A stretch of 64,000 nucleotides of DNA from Methylobacterium sp. E-065 (GCF_022829605.1 NZ_JAKSYD010000253.1:1-64000), one strand, 5' to 3'; shown: positions 27,965-37,450, counted from the stretch's first letter. Program-made: numbers and translations. The notes: generated by a model not told the origin, from the sequence alone.

Positions 27965-27988
27965 CGGTATCCGTTCAATCCGATACTG
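27965..27988. promoter_or_regulatory. Imperfect palindrome upstream of the LuxR-type gene
   Basis: CGGTATCCG and CCGATACTG flank TTCAAT; 7 of 9 positions pair. It lies about 120 bases before the regulator start in an AT-rich patch, a reasonable place for an autoregulatory site. Tentative. Confidence 0.3.
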
Positions 27989-28107
27989 TAATAACGTCGC
28001 GATCGAGGGGATAGTATATAAATTTTGATGGATATCAGATTTTGAGTGTGTACATTTGTATCTGGAGCGTCGGGCTCGTAGAATAAGTGTCCCTGGAGGC
28101 CGGTCAA

Positions 28108-29211
28108 ATGTCTGGCCTGGAACGCGATTACGTCCCCCGATTGCGGGACGATCTGGAGTCGAGATTCCAGGAGGATCTCGAGGAAGCGGTCCTCGATGCG
28201 AGCCGCTGGCCCGACCTGATCGAGCGGGCCGCGCGCAGCTCCGGCAGCGCCGGAGCGCTGCTCCTGCGTACGGACCGGACGGGACTCGACGCGCTGTGCA
28301 CCCAATCGCTGGCCGAGCCCGCGCGCCGCTATTTCGATGAGGGTTGGCATCGGGAGGATCATCGCCTGCGCGGCCTGCCGACGCTGCGAACGCGCGGCGT
28401 CACGGTCGATCTGGATTTCACCTCCCCCGACGAGATCGCGCGGCTACCCTACTATCAGGATCTGCTCGGCTCCTGCGGCCTGCGCTGGTTCGCGGGCGTC
28501 GGGTTCGAGGTGAAAGGTCGGCTCTGGTGCCTGTCGCTGCAGCGGACGGTGGCGCAGGGGCCCTATGAGGCGCATGAGCAGCAGCGGCTGGCGACCCTGT
28601 CGCCGCTTCTGCGACGGGCGGGCCTGTTGACCCTGATGGTCGAGAAGGCGCGGCTCGCCGGCCTGAACCAGGCCTTCGACGTGATCGAGCGCGCCGCTTT
28701 GGTCCTCGATTCCGAGGGGAAGGCGTTGTGCTGGAATGCGGCGTTCACGGCGCTGCTCGGCCGCGATCTGAAACTCGCCTGTGGACGCCTCGTCGCCGAG
28801 GATCCGGAGGCGGCGCGGCAGCTGGAGGCTCTGACACGTCCGTGCGGGCGGGCGCCGATCTCGGCCGTCGTGGTGGCGCGCCGGGATGCGGAGCCGGTTG
28901 TGATCCACGTCGTGCCGCTGGTCGGGCCGAGCCGGGGCCTGTTCGCGGGGGGCCGGACGCTGCTCCTGTGCCGCGAGGCCGGGACGATGCCGGTCCCGGC
29001 CTCGGCAATTCTTCAAGGCGCCTATCGGCTGACACCCGCGGAGGCGCGCCTGGCGCAGGCCCTGTCCGGGGGGGAGTCCCTCGCGGAGGCGGCGTCCCGG
29101 TTCGCCATCGCGGCGGCGACCGCCCGCTCACAGCTGAAGGCGATCTTCGCCAAGACCGGTGCGACCCGGCAGGCGGATCTCGTCCGGCTGGTGGCAGGGC
29201 TCGCGCGCTGA
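28108..29211 (+). CDS. LuxR-type helix-turn-helix regulator with PAS-like region
   Basis: The 367-residue protein has no recognised sensory domain in its first 180 residues. A PAS-like segment (AFDVIERAALVLDSEGKALC) follows at about 190-210, and the C-terminal HTH is RLTPAEARLAQALSGGESLA through TARSQLKAIFAKTGATRQAD (about 305-360). ATG 28108 is chosen with GGAGG 9 bases upstream. No receiver domain and no partner kinase nearby. Target genes unknown; possibly its own promoter. Confidence 0.75.
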   Translation: MSGLERDYVPRLRDDLESRFQEDLEEAVLDASRWPDLIERAARSSGSAGALLLRTDRTGLDALCTQSLAEPARRYFDEGWHREDHRLRGLPTLRTRGVTVDLDFTSPDEIARLPYYQDLLGSCGLRWFAGVGFEVKGRLWCLSLQRTVAQGPYEAHEQQRLATLSPLLRRAGLLTLMVEKARLAGLNQAFDVIERAALVLDSEGKALCWNAAFTALLGRDLKLACGRLVAEDPEAARQLEALTRPCGRAPISAVVVARRDAEPVVIHVVPLVGPSRGLFAGGRTLLLCREAGTMPVPASAILQGAYRLTPAEARLAQALSGGESLAEAASRFAIAAATARSQLKAIFAKTGATRQADLVRLVAGLAR

Positions 29212-29307
29212 TCGCTACGCCCGTCGGGCGGGGCGTGCCGCGCGGTCGAGGACGGAACGGGCCTGCCCGCTGCGCCGTTGCAACATCGACGTTTAGGAGA
29301 AACCTCG

Positions 29308-29508
29308 ATGACCCATCGGATCGCACTGATTTCTGCCCTGACCATCGGCGCCGTGCTGGCTGGCGCGCCGGCCGAGGCGAAGGGCTGCCTCAAGGGCGCG
29401 GTGGTCGGCGGCGTCGCCGGGCATGTGGCCGGACACGGCAAGATGGGCGCCGCTGCGGGCTGCGCCATCGGCCACCACAACGCCAACAAGAAGGCCAAGC
29501 AGGGCTGA
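29308..29508 (+). CDS. Small exported glycine-rich protein
   Basis: A 66-residue protein with a signal peptide (HRIALISALTIGAVLAGAPAEA) and a mature part GCLKGAVVGGVAGHVAGHGK, whose GxxxG spacing resembles a glycine-zipper membrane segment. AGGAGA precedes ATG 29308. A strong hairpin follows the stop. Envelope location is likely; function unknown. Confidence 0.75.
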   Translation: MTHRIALISALTIGAVLAGAPAEAKGCLKGAVVGGVAGHVAGHGKMGAAAGCAIGHHNANKKAKQG

Positions 29509-29519
29509 GCCCGAAGTCC

Positions 29520-29553
29520 TCCGGTTCGCAGCGCATTCGAGCTGCGAACCGGA
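29520..29553 (+). terminator. Strong hairpin after the small glycine-rich protein gene
   Basis: TCCGGTTCGCAGC and GCTGCGAACCGGA form a perfect 13-bp stem around GCATTCGA, beginning 11 bases after the stop codon. No T-run follows, so it is a terminator or mRNA-stabilising structure. Confidence 0.65.
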
Positions 29554-29745
29554 CGCGATCCGCCTTTGCCGCATCCGACCGGTATCGGCACGCGCTACGG
29601 TGCTTGACAGCAAGGCCCTGGGGCGAACGACGCGGTGTGTAAGCGTAGTGCGATTGATCTGTGCGTCGCCAACGGCGCAGGTCTTGCAAATGTCATGTGC
29701 AACCCTTCGCCTTGCCGGTACGCTTTCGGACCAGGCTGATTCCGT

Positions 29746-30276
29746 ATGACCGTTGCGATACGCCCCGCCACTGAAGCCGATCTGCCGAGCATCACGGCAA
29801 TCTACGGCGACGCCGTCACCACCAGCACGGCCAGTTTCGAGACGGATCCGCCCACGCTCGACGAGATGACCCGGCGCTTCACCGTCCTGCGCGACGGCGG
29901 TTATCCCTATCTGGTCGCCGTCCGGGACGGGGCGGTCGCCGGCTATGCCTATGCCGGCCCCTATCACCAGCGCGCGGCCTACCGGTCCACCGTCGAGGAT
30001 TCGATCTACGTGGCGCGGACGGCCCGGGGCGGCGGAATTGGCCGCTCCCTGCTCGAAGCCCTCATTGCCGAATGCGAGCGCATCGATTGCCGGGCCATCG
30101 TCGCGATCATCGCCGAAAGCGGCTCGACTGCCTCAACGGCCCTGCATGCGCGCCTCGGGTTCAGGCCGGTCGGCACGTTGGAGGCGGTCGGGTACAAGCA
30201 CGGGCGCTGGCTCGATGTCACGCTCATGCAGCGGCCGCTCGGCCCGGCTCGCGACACACCGCCGACGCGCGCGTAG
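29746..30276 (+). CDS. GNAT acetyltransferase, phosphinothricin acetyltransferase-like
   Basis: The 176-residue protein begins IRPATEADLPSITAIYGDAV and has the PAT-type motifs GYAYAGPYHQRAAYRSTVED and ARGGGIGRSLLEALIAEC (acetyl-CoA loop), then LHARLGFRPVGTLEAVGYKHG. Members N-acetylate phosphinothricin, methionine sulfoximine or similar amino compounds. Natural substrate not determinable. Confidence 0.87.
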   Translation: MTVAIRPATEADLPSITAIYGDAVTTSTASFETDPPTLDEMTRRFTVLRDGGYPYLVAVRDGAVAGYAYAGPYHQRAAYRSTVEDSIYVARTARGGGIGRSLLEALIAECERIDCRAIVAIIAESGSTASTALHARLGFRPVGTLEAVGYKHGRWLDVTLMQRPLGPARDTPPTRA

Positions 30277-30401
30277 AAGCGACATCTCGCTCGGCGCCTT
30301 CAGCCTTGGGCTGTCCTGTCATGATGCGGACAACTTCGCGCGGGACAGGGCGGGTCAGAGGCGCATGCCATCCGGCGTTCGGCCCGGTGCGCGCGCGATG
30401 A

Positions 30402-30426
30402 CGTGAGGGGAGAGCCTTCCCTCACG
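30402..30426. terminator. Hairpin upstream of the DUF2147 gene
   Basis: CGTGAGGG and CCCTCACG form a perfect 8-bp stem around a nine-base loop, about 125 bases after the GNAT gene and 50 bases before the DUF2147 gene. Placement fits a GNAT terminator or a leader structure. Confidence 0.45.
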
Positions 30427-30474
30427 CAAGCGGTCCGGATCTGACGGCGGCCCGCGGTATAGAGGAGTTCGGGA

Positions 30475-31095
30475 ATGCGGTTTTCATCGATCGGTCGCCG
30501 GGTTGCGCCGCTCGCGATCCTGGCGCTGTCCGCGCTCGCAGGCGCTGCGCAGGCCGCGACCCCGGCCGATCCGAGCGGCACGTATCTCACCGAGGACGGG
30601 CGCGCCCGCGTTCGCCTGGAGAAGTGCGGGACGGCGGCGGACCGCCTGTGCGGCTACGTGGTCTGGCTGAAGGTTCCGCTCAACGACAAGGGCGAGCCGC
30701 GGATCGACTTCAAGAACCCAGATCCGAAGAAGCAGGCGCGGCCCTCGCTCGGCCACCAGCTGATCCTGGGCTTGAAGCCGAACGCCGACGCCCATTACGA
30801 GGGCAAGATCTATAATTCGGAGGACGGCAAATCGTACGACGTCACCATCTGGACGGATGCGCCGGGTGAGCTGACGGTCCGCGGCTGCCTGATCGCCTTC
30901 CTGTGCAAGTCGCAGACCTGGACCAAGGTGACCGATCTCTTGCCGGGTCAGCTCCCCGGGCCGACCAACGGTCCGAACGGCCCGCACAGCGACCCGGAAT
31001 ACGCGACCTCCGCCGCCGGCGCGAAACCGACCGCGAAGGCGGGCGCAAAACCTGCAGCCCCGAAGCCCGCGGCTGGGGCGCCGGCTCAGGAGTGA
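30475..31095 (+). CDS. DUF2147 family exported protein
   Basis: The 206-residue protein has a signal peptide (RRVAPLAILALSALAGAAQA), then DPSGTYLTEDGRARVRLEKC and LCGYVVWLK, the DUF2147 pattern with a conserved cysteine pair, and a C-terminal Ala/Lys/Pro-rich tail. Periplasmic, function unknown. In other bacteria such proteins resemble small lipocalin-like beta barrels. Confidence 0.85.
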   Translation: MRFSSIGRRVAPLAILALSALAGAAQAATPADPSGTYLTEDGRARVRLEKCGTAADRLCGYVVWLKVPLNDKGEPRIDFKNPDPKKQARPSLGHQLILGLKPNADAHYEGKIYNSEDGKSYDVTIWTDAPGELTVRGCLIAFLCKSQTWTKVTDLLPGQLPGPTNGPNGPHSDPEYATSAAGAKPTAKAGAKPAAPKPAAGAPAQE

Positions 31096-31102
31096 GCCGG
31101 CC

Positions 31103-32326
31103 TCACGCGGCCAGGGCCGCGTAGGTCAGGACGCGCAGTTCGCGCCGGATCGGCAGCGCCGAGGACGGCACCAGCTGCGTCATGAGCACGACCGACAGAT
31201 CCTCGGCGGGGTCGATCCAGAACGCCGTCGAGGCCAGTCCGCCCCAGGCGACCTCGCCGGCGCTGCCGAGGATCTGGGCGCGAGCCGGATCGAGCATCAC
31301 CGAGAAGCCGAGGCCGAAGCCGATCCCGGTATAGGAGGTCTCGGCGAAGCGCGGGGTGCCCATCGCGGCGAGATCGCCCGGCAGATGGTTCGCCAGCATC
31401 AGCGCGACACTCTTGCGGCCGAGCAGCCGCTGACCGTCGAGGGTGCCGCGGTTGAGGATCATCCGGCAGAAGCGCTGGTAATCGGCGCTCGTCGAAACCA
31501 GACCGCCCCCGCCCGAGGCGATGGCCGGCGGGTGCGCGAACGCCGTTTCCACGGAATCGTCGAACAGACGCAGCCGGCGTTCCCGATCGTACGCGTAGGT
31601 GGCGCAGAAGCGCGGCATCAGCGCGGGCGAAACGTGGAAATCGGTATCGACCATGCCGAGCGGCTTGATCACGAACTCGCGGAGATAGTCGGCGAAGGGC
31701 CGACCGCTGACCACCGCCACGTATTGGCCGAGCACGTCGGCGGCGACGCTGTAGTTCCAGGCGCTGCCGGGCTGGGCGAGGAGCGGCAGCTTCGCCACCC
31801 GGGCAGTCATCTCGGCGAGCGTGCCCTCCCGCGCCAGGAAGTCGATCCCGTGCTCGCGATACTGCGCGTCGACCAGGGTCGCCTCCATGAAGCCGTAGGT
31901 CAGGCCGGCCGTATGGGTGAGGAGATCCCGCACGGTGATCGGCCGACGCGCCGGTTCGGTCTCGATCTTCGCGCGGTTGCCGCCGACCGCAACGCGCATC
32001 TCCGAGAATTCCGGCAGGACGCGCGCGATCGGATCGTCGAGCTGGAACAGGCCCTGCTCGTAGAGCTGCATGACCGCCACCGAGGTCAGCGGCTTGGTCA
32101 TCGAGTAGATCCGCGCCACCGTGTCGAGGGTGAACGGCGTCCCGCGAACGAGGTCGGCCTGGCCGCAGGCCCGCGCGAAGGCGGGCCGCCCCCGGCGCGT
32201 CACGGTGACCGACAGGCCGGCGAGCCGTCCCTCCGCCACGAGGCGGTCCATCCAGGGCTCGATCCGGGCGAGACCCGCGGGATCGAAGCCGGCAGCCTTC
32301 GGGTCGGTTTCGGTCAGCGCGCTCAT
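31103..32326 (-). CDS. Serine beta-lactamase-fold hydrolase/esterase (class C-like)
   Basis: The 407-residue protein has the nucleophile motif Ser75-Met-Thr-Lys78, preceded by DTVARIY, and a Tyr-Ser-Val motif in SAWNYSVAADVLGQY. Such proteins are mostly esterases or D-aminopeptidases. No signal peptide is seen, so it is likely cytoplasmic. ATG 32326 is preferred; a longer frame adds a low-complexity Arg/Ser stretch without homology. Confidence 0.87.
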   Translation of the reverse strand: MSALTETDPKAAGFDPAGLARIEPWMDRLVAEGRLAGLSVTVTRRGRPAFARACGQADLVRGTPFTLDTVARIYSMTKPLTSVAVMQLYEQGLFQLDDPIARVLPEFSEMRVAVGGNRAKIETEPARRPITVRDLLTHTAGLTYGFMEATLVDAQYREHGIDFLAREGTLAEMTARVAKLPLLAQPGSAWNYSVAADVLGQYVAVVSGRPFADYLREFVIKPLGMVDTDFHVSPALMPRFCATYAYDRERRLRLFDDSVETAFAHPPAIASGGGGLVSTSADYQRFCRMILNRGTLDGQRLLGRKSVALMLANHLPGDLAAMGTPRFAETSYTGIGFGLGFSVMLDPARAQILGSAGEVAWGGLASTAFWIDPAEDLSVVLMTQLVPSSALPIRRELRVLTYAALAA

Positions 32327-32378
32327 GGCGTCTCCACGACGATTCAGGCGGAAAGCGTAAGGGGACGGACGACGAAAA

Positions 32379-32888
32379 TCACCAGCCCATCGTCCCCGGC
32401 GGCCCCTTGAACGGGCCGACGATGCCAGGGGTGATCCAGCCGCCGTAGAAGCTGCCGGGCTGCGGCGTGACCGGATCGCCGCCGACGAAGCAGGCATCCA
32501 TCGGCTCTGCGTAGAACGCGACGTAGCCGGCGATCGCGCGGAAATCCGGGGTCGGATCCGGATAGGTCCAGGCGGCTCCGGGGACCATCCTGCCGCCGCC
32601 CTGTACGTCGAACAGCCGCGCTTGGCCCTTCCACTCGCAGATGCCGGCGCGCCGTGGGCTTACGAGCGTACCACCGGCGATATCGCCCGGCGGCAGGTAG
32701 TAGGTCGGCGGATGAGACGTCTCCAGCACCCGGAAGCCAGCCTCGGTCTCGGCGATCACGGCACCGCCCAACACCACGCGCAGCCGCTGCCGCACCGGCT
32801 CCAGCCGTGGCGGGCGCGGGTAATCCCAGACGCTCTCCTCGCCCGGCTTGATCGGATCCGGTGTCGGATGAGTCGGCAGCCTGATCAT
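32379..32888 (-). CDS. DUF427 domain protein
   Basis: The 169-residue protein contains the DUF427 core LRVVLGGAVIAETEAGFRVL, TYYLPPGDI, CEWKGQARLFDV and YVAFYAEPMDACFVGGD. Function in this family is not established. ATG 32888 is chosen where conserved sequence begins (MIRLPTHPTPDPIKPGEESV). Divergent from otsB. Confidence 0.85.
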   Translation of the reverse strand: MIRLPTHPTPDPIKPGEESVWDYPRPPRLEPVRQRLRVVLGGAVIAETEAGFRVLETSHPPTYYLPPGDIAGGTLVSPRRAGICEWKGQARLFDVQGGGRMVPGAAWTYPDPTPDFRAIAGYVAFYAEPMDACFVGGDPVTPQPGSFYGGWITPGIVGPFKGPPGTMGW

Positions 32889-33001
32889 GTGGATCCCCGT
32901 GCAGAGCATGCGCGGGCGATATAGGGCGCTCACGTGGCCGTTTGTCGGGAGGCCGGCCCATGCTAGCCCAGAGCCGACATTCAAGCCCGGGATCACCCGC
33001 G

Positions 33002-33745
33002 ATGGACATCGCCCTCTTCCTCGACTTCGACGGCACGCTGGCCGAGATCGCGCCGCGCCCGGATGCGGTCGTGGTGGAGCCCGGCCTCGTGGAGACGCTG
33101 CAGCGGCTGCGCGAACGCCTCGGGGGCGCACTGGCGATCGTGACCGGCCGGCCGGTCGCGGTGATCGATGGCTTCCTGGCGCCCGCGCGCCTCGATGCCG
33201 CCGGGCTGCACGGCGTCGAGCGCAGGCTCGGTGGTGCCCTCAGCGGCAGCCGGGCGGAGGATCATCCGGATCTGCGCCGGCAGGTCGCGCGACTCGAAGC
33301 CGAGAGCGCCGCGTTGCCGAACGTCCTGATCGAGGACAAGGGCGCATCCGTGGCGGTGCATTGGCGGCTCGCGGGCGCCGGTGATGCGGCGCGCGCCGAG
33401 GCGCTGGTCAAGGCGGCCGCCGAAGCGCTCGGCGCGGAGTATCGGCTGCAGCTCGGCAAGGCGGTCGGTGAGATCGTCCCGGCGCAGGCCACCAAGGCCC
33501 ATGCGATCCGCGCCATCATGGAACAATCCCCTTATCGCGGTCGGGTACCGGTCTTTTTTGGCGACGACCGGACGGACGAGATCGCCTTCGCGTCGGTCAA
33601 CGCGGATGGCGGTATCGCCGTCCGGGTCGGTGACGGCGAGACCGTCGCGCGCCATCGCCTGCCCGATCCGGCCGCGATCCGGGCGCTGCTGCAAGACTGG
33701 GCCGCGGGCGGTACCATCGATCCGGCGGCGCTGCCGCTGGCCTGA
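33002..33745 (+). CDS. otsB: Trehalose-6-phosphate phosphatase
   Basis: The 247-residue HAD-type phosphatase has LFLDFDGTLAEIA (Asp8 nucleophile, Asp10), IVTGRP, and the distal FFGDDRTDEIAF motif, typical of OtsB. It makes trehalose, a stress solute. The partner synthase OtsA is not in the window. Confidence 0.92.
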   Translation: MDIALFLDFDGTLAEIAPRPDAVVVEPGLVETLQRLRERLGGALAIVTGRPVAVIDGFLAPARLDAAGLHGVERRLGGALSGSRAEDHPDLRRQVARLEAESAALPNVLIEDKGASVAVHWRLAGAGDAARAEALVKAAAEALGAEYRLQLGKAVGEIVPAQATKAHAIRAIMEQSPYRGRVPVFFGDDRTDEIAFASVNADGGIAVRVGDGETVARHRLPDPAAIRALLQDWAAGGTIDPAALPLA

Positions 33746-33785
33746 GACTATTGCCTGAGCCAAGCGGCGTCTGGGGAAAATCGGC

Positions 33786-34190
33786 ATGTCCGACGGCTTC
33801 GTGGGCGGCGGCCCCCGGATCATCCTGCGGATCGAGGCGGCGTGCCTGCTCGCCTGTTCGGTCGGCGCCTATGCCTGGCTCGGGCAGTCCTGGTGGATGT
33901 TCGCCGCCTTTCTGTTCGTCCCCGATCTCAGCATGCTGGGCTACGCCGCCGGCCCCGGCCCGGGCGCCATCGCGTACAACGCGGTGCATACGGTGACGCC
34001 GCCCCTGATCGGCCTGTGCGTGGCTGTGGTGCTCGCTCAGCCTTACCTCGCCGGGCTGGCCCTGATCTGGCTTGCCCATATCGGGCTTGATCGGACGCTC
34101 GGATACGGCCTCAAATACGCTCGCGGGTTCGGCGATACGCATCTCGGCCCGATCGGCCGGGATCGGATGACGGCGAAGGCAACCCGATAG
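33786..34190 (+). CDS. DUF4260 membrane protein
   Basis: A 134-residue protein with three or four hydrophobic segments and the DUF4260 pattern ILRIEAACLLACSVGAYAWL, FVPDLSMLGYAAGPGPGAIA, YNAVHTVTPPL and HIGLDRTLGYGLKYARGFGD. Function unknown. Lies 40 bases after otsB. Confidence 0.85.
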   Translation: MSDGFVGGGPRIILRIEAACLLACSVGAYAWLGQSWWMFAAFLFVPDLSMLGYAAGPGPGAIAYNAVHTVTPPLIGLCVAVVLAQPYLAGLALIWLAHIGLDRTLGYGLKYARGFGDTHLGPIGRDRMTAKATR

Positions 34191-34381
34191 GGCGATTCCG
34201 TCGTCGGTGGGGCTTGCTCAATCGGGGATGTGCGGCGAATGAACGAGAGCGCTCTCCGCCGAAGTGGACACCGGTTCGGCGCCAGAGCGCGCGTCACGAC
34301 AAAGGCTTTGAGCCGCGCTCGATTGCACCGCGATCGGGCACGGTTCTAACGCGAAGGTTCAGCGAGCAGAGGCCCCTTGCA

Positions 34382-35386
34382 ATGTTCGAGTTTCCGGTCC
34401 TGGTCGGCGACATCGGCGGCACGAATGCCCGGTTCGGCCTGATCGAGGCGCAGGGGCAACAGCCCCGGCTCCTGTCGCACGAGGCGACCGCGGACCATCC
34501 CGATCCGTCGAGCGCCATCCGGGCGTCCCTCGCCAAGGCCGGCGATCGCAAGCCGCCGCGCTCGACGATCCTGGCGATTGCCGGGCGGGTCGACGGGCCT
34601 GAGATTCAGCTGACGAACGCGCATTGGAAGATCGCCGGTCAGCGCATCGCCGAGGATTTCGGTTTGTCCACCGCCGTGGTGGTCAACGATTACGTGCCGG
34701 TGGCGGCCGGTGCCGCCGGCATCGCGCCGCACGATCTCACGCCGGTCGGGCCCTGCCCACCGATCTCCGGCGGTGCGCGGGTCGTGCTAGGACCGGGCAC
34801 GGGGTTCGGCGCCGCGGCCCTGGTGCCGTACTCGACGCAACTCGCGATCGTCTCCACCGAGGCCGGCCACACCGATTTCGGTCCGGGCGACGCGTTCGAG
34901 GAGAAGGTCTGGCACGCGCTGGAGCGGGTCGAGGATCGGATCACCGTGGAAGCCATCCTGTCCGGCCCCGGCCTCGCCCGGCTGCACGCGGCGGTGGCGC
35001 ATGTCCGCACCGGTCGGCCGCACGAGAAGATCGAGCCCGCAGCCGTAACCGAGACGGGGCTCGACGCATCCGACCCCCACGCCGCCGAGACGCTGGAGCT
35101 GTTCGGCCGGCTGCTCGGCCGCGTCTGCGGCGACCTCGCACTGACCTTCCTGGCCACCAGCGGCGTCTATATCGGCGGCGGCATCGCGCCCCGGATCGTC
35201 CGGGTGCTGCAGGAGAGCGGGTTTCGCGAAGCCTTCGAGCGGAAGGCCCCCTTCACCGGGATGATGCGTAAGATCCCCACCAGCGTCATCACCGTACAGG
35301 ACCCAGCCTTCCAGGGCCTCGCCGCTCTGGCCAACGAGAGCGGAACATTCGTCTACCACGGGCAGGTGTGGCGGAAGGGGGCGTAA
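34382..35386 (+). CDS. glk: Glucokinase
   Basis: The 334-residue ROK-unrelated glucokinase has the phosphate-1 motif LVGDIGGTNARFGLIE, NDYVPVAAGAA, VLGPGTGFGAA and STEAGHTDFGP. It phosphorylates glucose with ATP. ATG 34382 begins the conserved region; an upstream 56-codon extension has no homology. Confidence 0.94.
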   Translation: MFEFPVLVGDIGGTNARFGLIEAQGQQPRLLSHEATADHPDPSSAIRASLAKAGDRKPPRSTILAIAGRVDGPEIQLTNAHWKIAGQRIAEDFGLSTAVVVNDYVPVAAGAAGIAPHDLTPVGPCPPISGGARVVLGPGTGFGAAALVPYSTQLAIVSTEAGHTDFGPGDAFEEKVWHALERVEDRITVEAILSGPGLARLHAAVAHVRTGRPHEKIEPAAVTETGLDASDPHAAETLELFGRLLGRVCGDLALTFLATSGVYIGGGIAPRIVRVLQESGFREAFERKAPFTGMMRKIPTSVITVQDPAFQGLAALANESGTFVYHGQVWRKGA

Positions 35387-35439
35387 CAGCCCCCCTCTGC
35401 CTCCAGCCGCACTAGAGACCAGGGACTTCGCCCCCGGCC

Positions 35440-36912
35440 TTACGCAGCCGCCAACGGCCTCGATACCTCCTCCAGCGACTTGCCTTCTGCCGCCGTGCCC
35501 CAGATCCCGCCGACCACGGCGGCGATCAGCATCAGCACGGCGCCCAGCCCGTAGCCGAACAGGACCCAGTCCCGCGAGCCGGTCTCGACCAGCGTGCCAA
35601 ACAGCAACGGCCCCGAGACGCCGCCGATGCCGGTGCCAACCGCGTAGAAGGCCGCGATGGCGAGCGCCCGGATCTCCAGCGGGAAGGTTTCCGAGACGGT
35701 GAGATAGGCCGAACTCGCCGCCGCGGAGGCGAAGAAGAATACCACCATCCAGGCACCGGTCTGACCGACCGGCCCGAGCACGTCGAGGCGGAACAGCACG
35801 CCGACACCGGCGAGCAGCACCGCCGAGATACCGTACGTGAAGGCGATCATCTGGCGCCGGCCGATCGTGTCGAACAGCCGCCCGAGGAGCAGCGGGCCGA
35901 GGAACGAGCCGAGCGCGAAGGGCAGCAGGTACCAGCCGACGCTGTTGCCCGGCACCTGATAGAACCGCTCCAGCACCAGCGCATAGGTGAAGAACAGCGC
36001 GTTGTAGAAGAAAGCCTGCGCGATCATCAGCGCGAGGCCGACCATGGTCGCCTTCCGGTTGGTGACGAACAGCGCCTTGAAGACTTCCGAGAGCGGGGTG
36101 CGGTCGCGGGTGCGGACCTTCATGCGCTTGCTCTCGTCCACCGGCGGCAGGGTCACGCCCTCGTCGGTGAAGCGCTTCTCGATGCCGGTGACGACCCGGT
36201 CGGCCTCCGTGGCGTAGCCGTGCGTGGCGAGCCAGCGCGGGCTCTCGGGGATCCAGGTCCGCAGCAGCAGGATCACGAGGCCAATGGCGCCCCCCGTGAA
36301 GAAGGCCACCCGCCAGCCCCAGGCCGGGTCGATCACCTCGGGCTTCAGCAGCACGATCGACATGAACGAGCCGATCGCCGCGCCGATCCAGAACGAGCCG
36401 TTGATCACGAGGTTGGTCCAGCCCCGGACCCGGGCCGGGACCAGTTCCTGGATGGTCGAGTTGATCGCGGTGTACTCGCCGCCGATCCCCGCGCCGGTGA
36501 AGAACCGGAAGATGCAGAAGCTCCAGACATTCCACGACAGGCCGGTCGCCGCTGTGGCGATGAGGTAGAGGGCGAGCGTGATGAAGAACAGCTTCTTGCG
36601 CCCGATCCGATCGGTGAGCCAGCCGAAGCCGATCGCGCCCGTGACCGCGCCCACGAGGTAGCAGGAGGCGGCGAGCCCCACGTCGAATTCGGAGAACGAC
36701 ATCGGCGGTTGACGCAGGGCGCCCACCAAGGAGCCGGCCAGCGTCACCTCGAGCCCGTCGAGCACCCAGGTGATCCCAAGCGCCACGATGACGAGGACGT
36801 GGAATCGGCCCCAGGGCAGCCGATCGAGGCGCGCCGAAATATCGGTATCGATCACTTGGCCGATCTGCGCCCGTTCGGGCGTTCCGGAGGTCCCCTCGAC
36901 CTTGGTCGTCAT
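35440..36912 (-). CDS. MFS transporter, metabolite:H+ / SV2-like family
   Basis: The 490-residue, 12-helix carrier has WVLDGLEVTLAGSLVGAL at helix 1, GWLTDRIGRKKLFFITLALY after helix 2, RFFTGAGIGGEYTAINS and PESPRWLATHGY, typical of carriers for organic acids, aromatic acids or sugars. ATG 36912 is chosen; a longer frame reads through a non-conserved region. Convergent with glk. Confidence 0.87.
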   Translation of the reverse strand: MTTKVEGTSGTPERAQIGQVIDTDISARLDRLPWGRFHVLVIVALGITWVLDGLEVTLAGSLVGALRQPPMSFSEFDVGLAASCYLVGAVTGAIGFGWLTDRIGRKKLFFITLALYLIATAATGLSWNVWSFCIFRFFTGAGIGGEYTAINSTIQELVPARVRGWTNLVINGSFWIGAAIGSFMSIVLLKPEVIDPAWGWRVAFFTGGAIGLVILLLRTWIPESPRWLATHGYATEADRVVTGIEKRFTDEGVTLPPVDESKRMKVRTRDRTPLSEVFKALFVTNRKATMVGLALMIAQAFFYNALFFTYALVLERFYQVPGNSVGWYLLPFALGSFLGPLLLGRLFDTIGRRQMIAFTYGISAVLLAGVGVLFRLDVLGPVGQTGAWMVVFFFASAAASSAYLTVSETFPLEIRALAIAAFYAVGTGIGGVSGPLLFGTLVETGSRDWVLFGYGLGAVLMLIAAVVGGIWGTAAEGKSLEEVSRPLAAA

Positions 36913-37069
36913 GTGCGCATGTCCTCCGAACGGGCCGTTTGCCGTGCCTGACCAGCCCGCATTTACCGAAACACCAGACAGGTGTTGGGAACGGGTTGGG
37001 AATCGATTCGGTTCGAACCCGTTTTCATTTGATCCGCGCAGAGAGGAGGCATCCACGCGGTGCCCCCTC

Positions 37070-37357
37070 ATGTCATTCCGTTCTGCCTCCCCCCGTCGCC
37101 GCCTCGGTCGCCTCGCGCTGCTCAGCCTGATGACCCTGGCGGGCCTCGCGACCGTCCCGTCGAAGGGCGCCGACGCGCATCTCGAACGGCCGAAGCCTCG
37201 CGTCCCGATGCCGGTTGCCGACCGGTGGCGGCTGCGTCCGACCGAATCGGCGGTGCCGAGCACGACCGGCAGCATCCGCGGCCGCATCGAGACGCCGATT
37301 CCGTTAAGCCGCCGCCGCGTCCGCCTCGTCTATCCAGCGCTGATCGAGGCGCGCTGA
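37070..37357 (+). CDS. Small exported hypothetical protein
   Basis: A 95-residue ORF starts MSFRSASPRRRLGRLALLSL, then an Ala/Leu-rich stretch ending in SKGADA, a likely signal peptide, and a basic mature part (RPKPRVPMPVADRW, RRRVRLVYPALIEAR). GAGGAGG lies about 23 bases upstream, too far to be certain. No family recognised. Confidence 0.4.
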   Translation: MSFRSASPRRRLGRLALLSLMTLAGLATVPSKGADAHLERPKPRVPMPVADRWRLRPTESAVPSTTGSIRGRIETPIPLSRRRVRLVYPALIEAR

Positions 37358-37450
37358 ACCCGCCGCGGGTTTGGCGAACCGCGTCGGCTCGGGCACAGCG
37401 CCTGCTTGGTGCGTCGCAGCCCTTGCGGCTGGATTCGAGCGGAGTCGGGA

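Larger units (their letters stand above)
27508..28107. other. 600-base gene-free stretch
   Basis: The left part holds a GC-rich palindromic repeat (27607-27711). The right part, about 27940-28090, is clearly more AT-rich than the rest of the window, with TAGTATATAAATTTTGATGG, and leads into the LuxR-type regulator gene. No convincing gene is seen on either strand. Confidence 0.6.

Noticed and set aside
34787..36535. A 582-codon open frame on the minus strand across glk and the MFS gene
   Set aside because: Covers two unrelated real genes in other frames and has the low-complexity composition of GC shadow frames.
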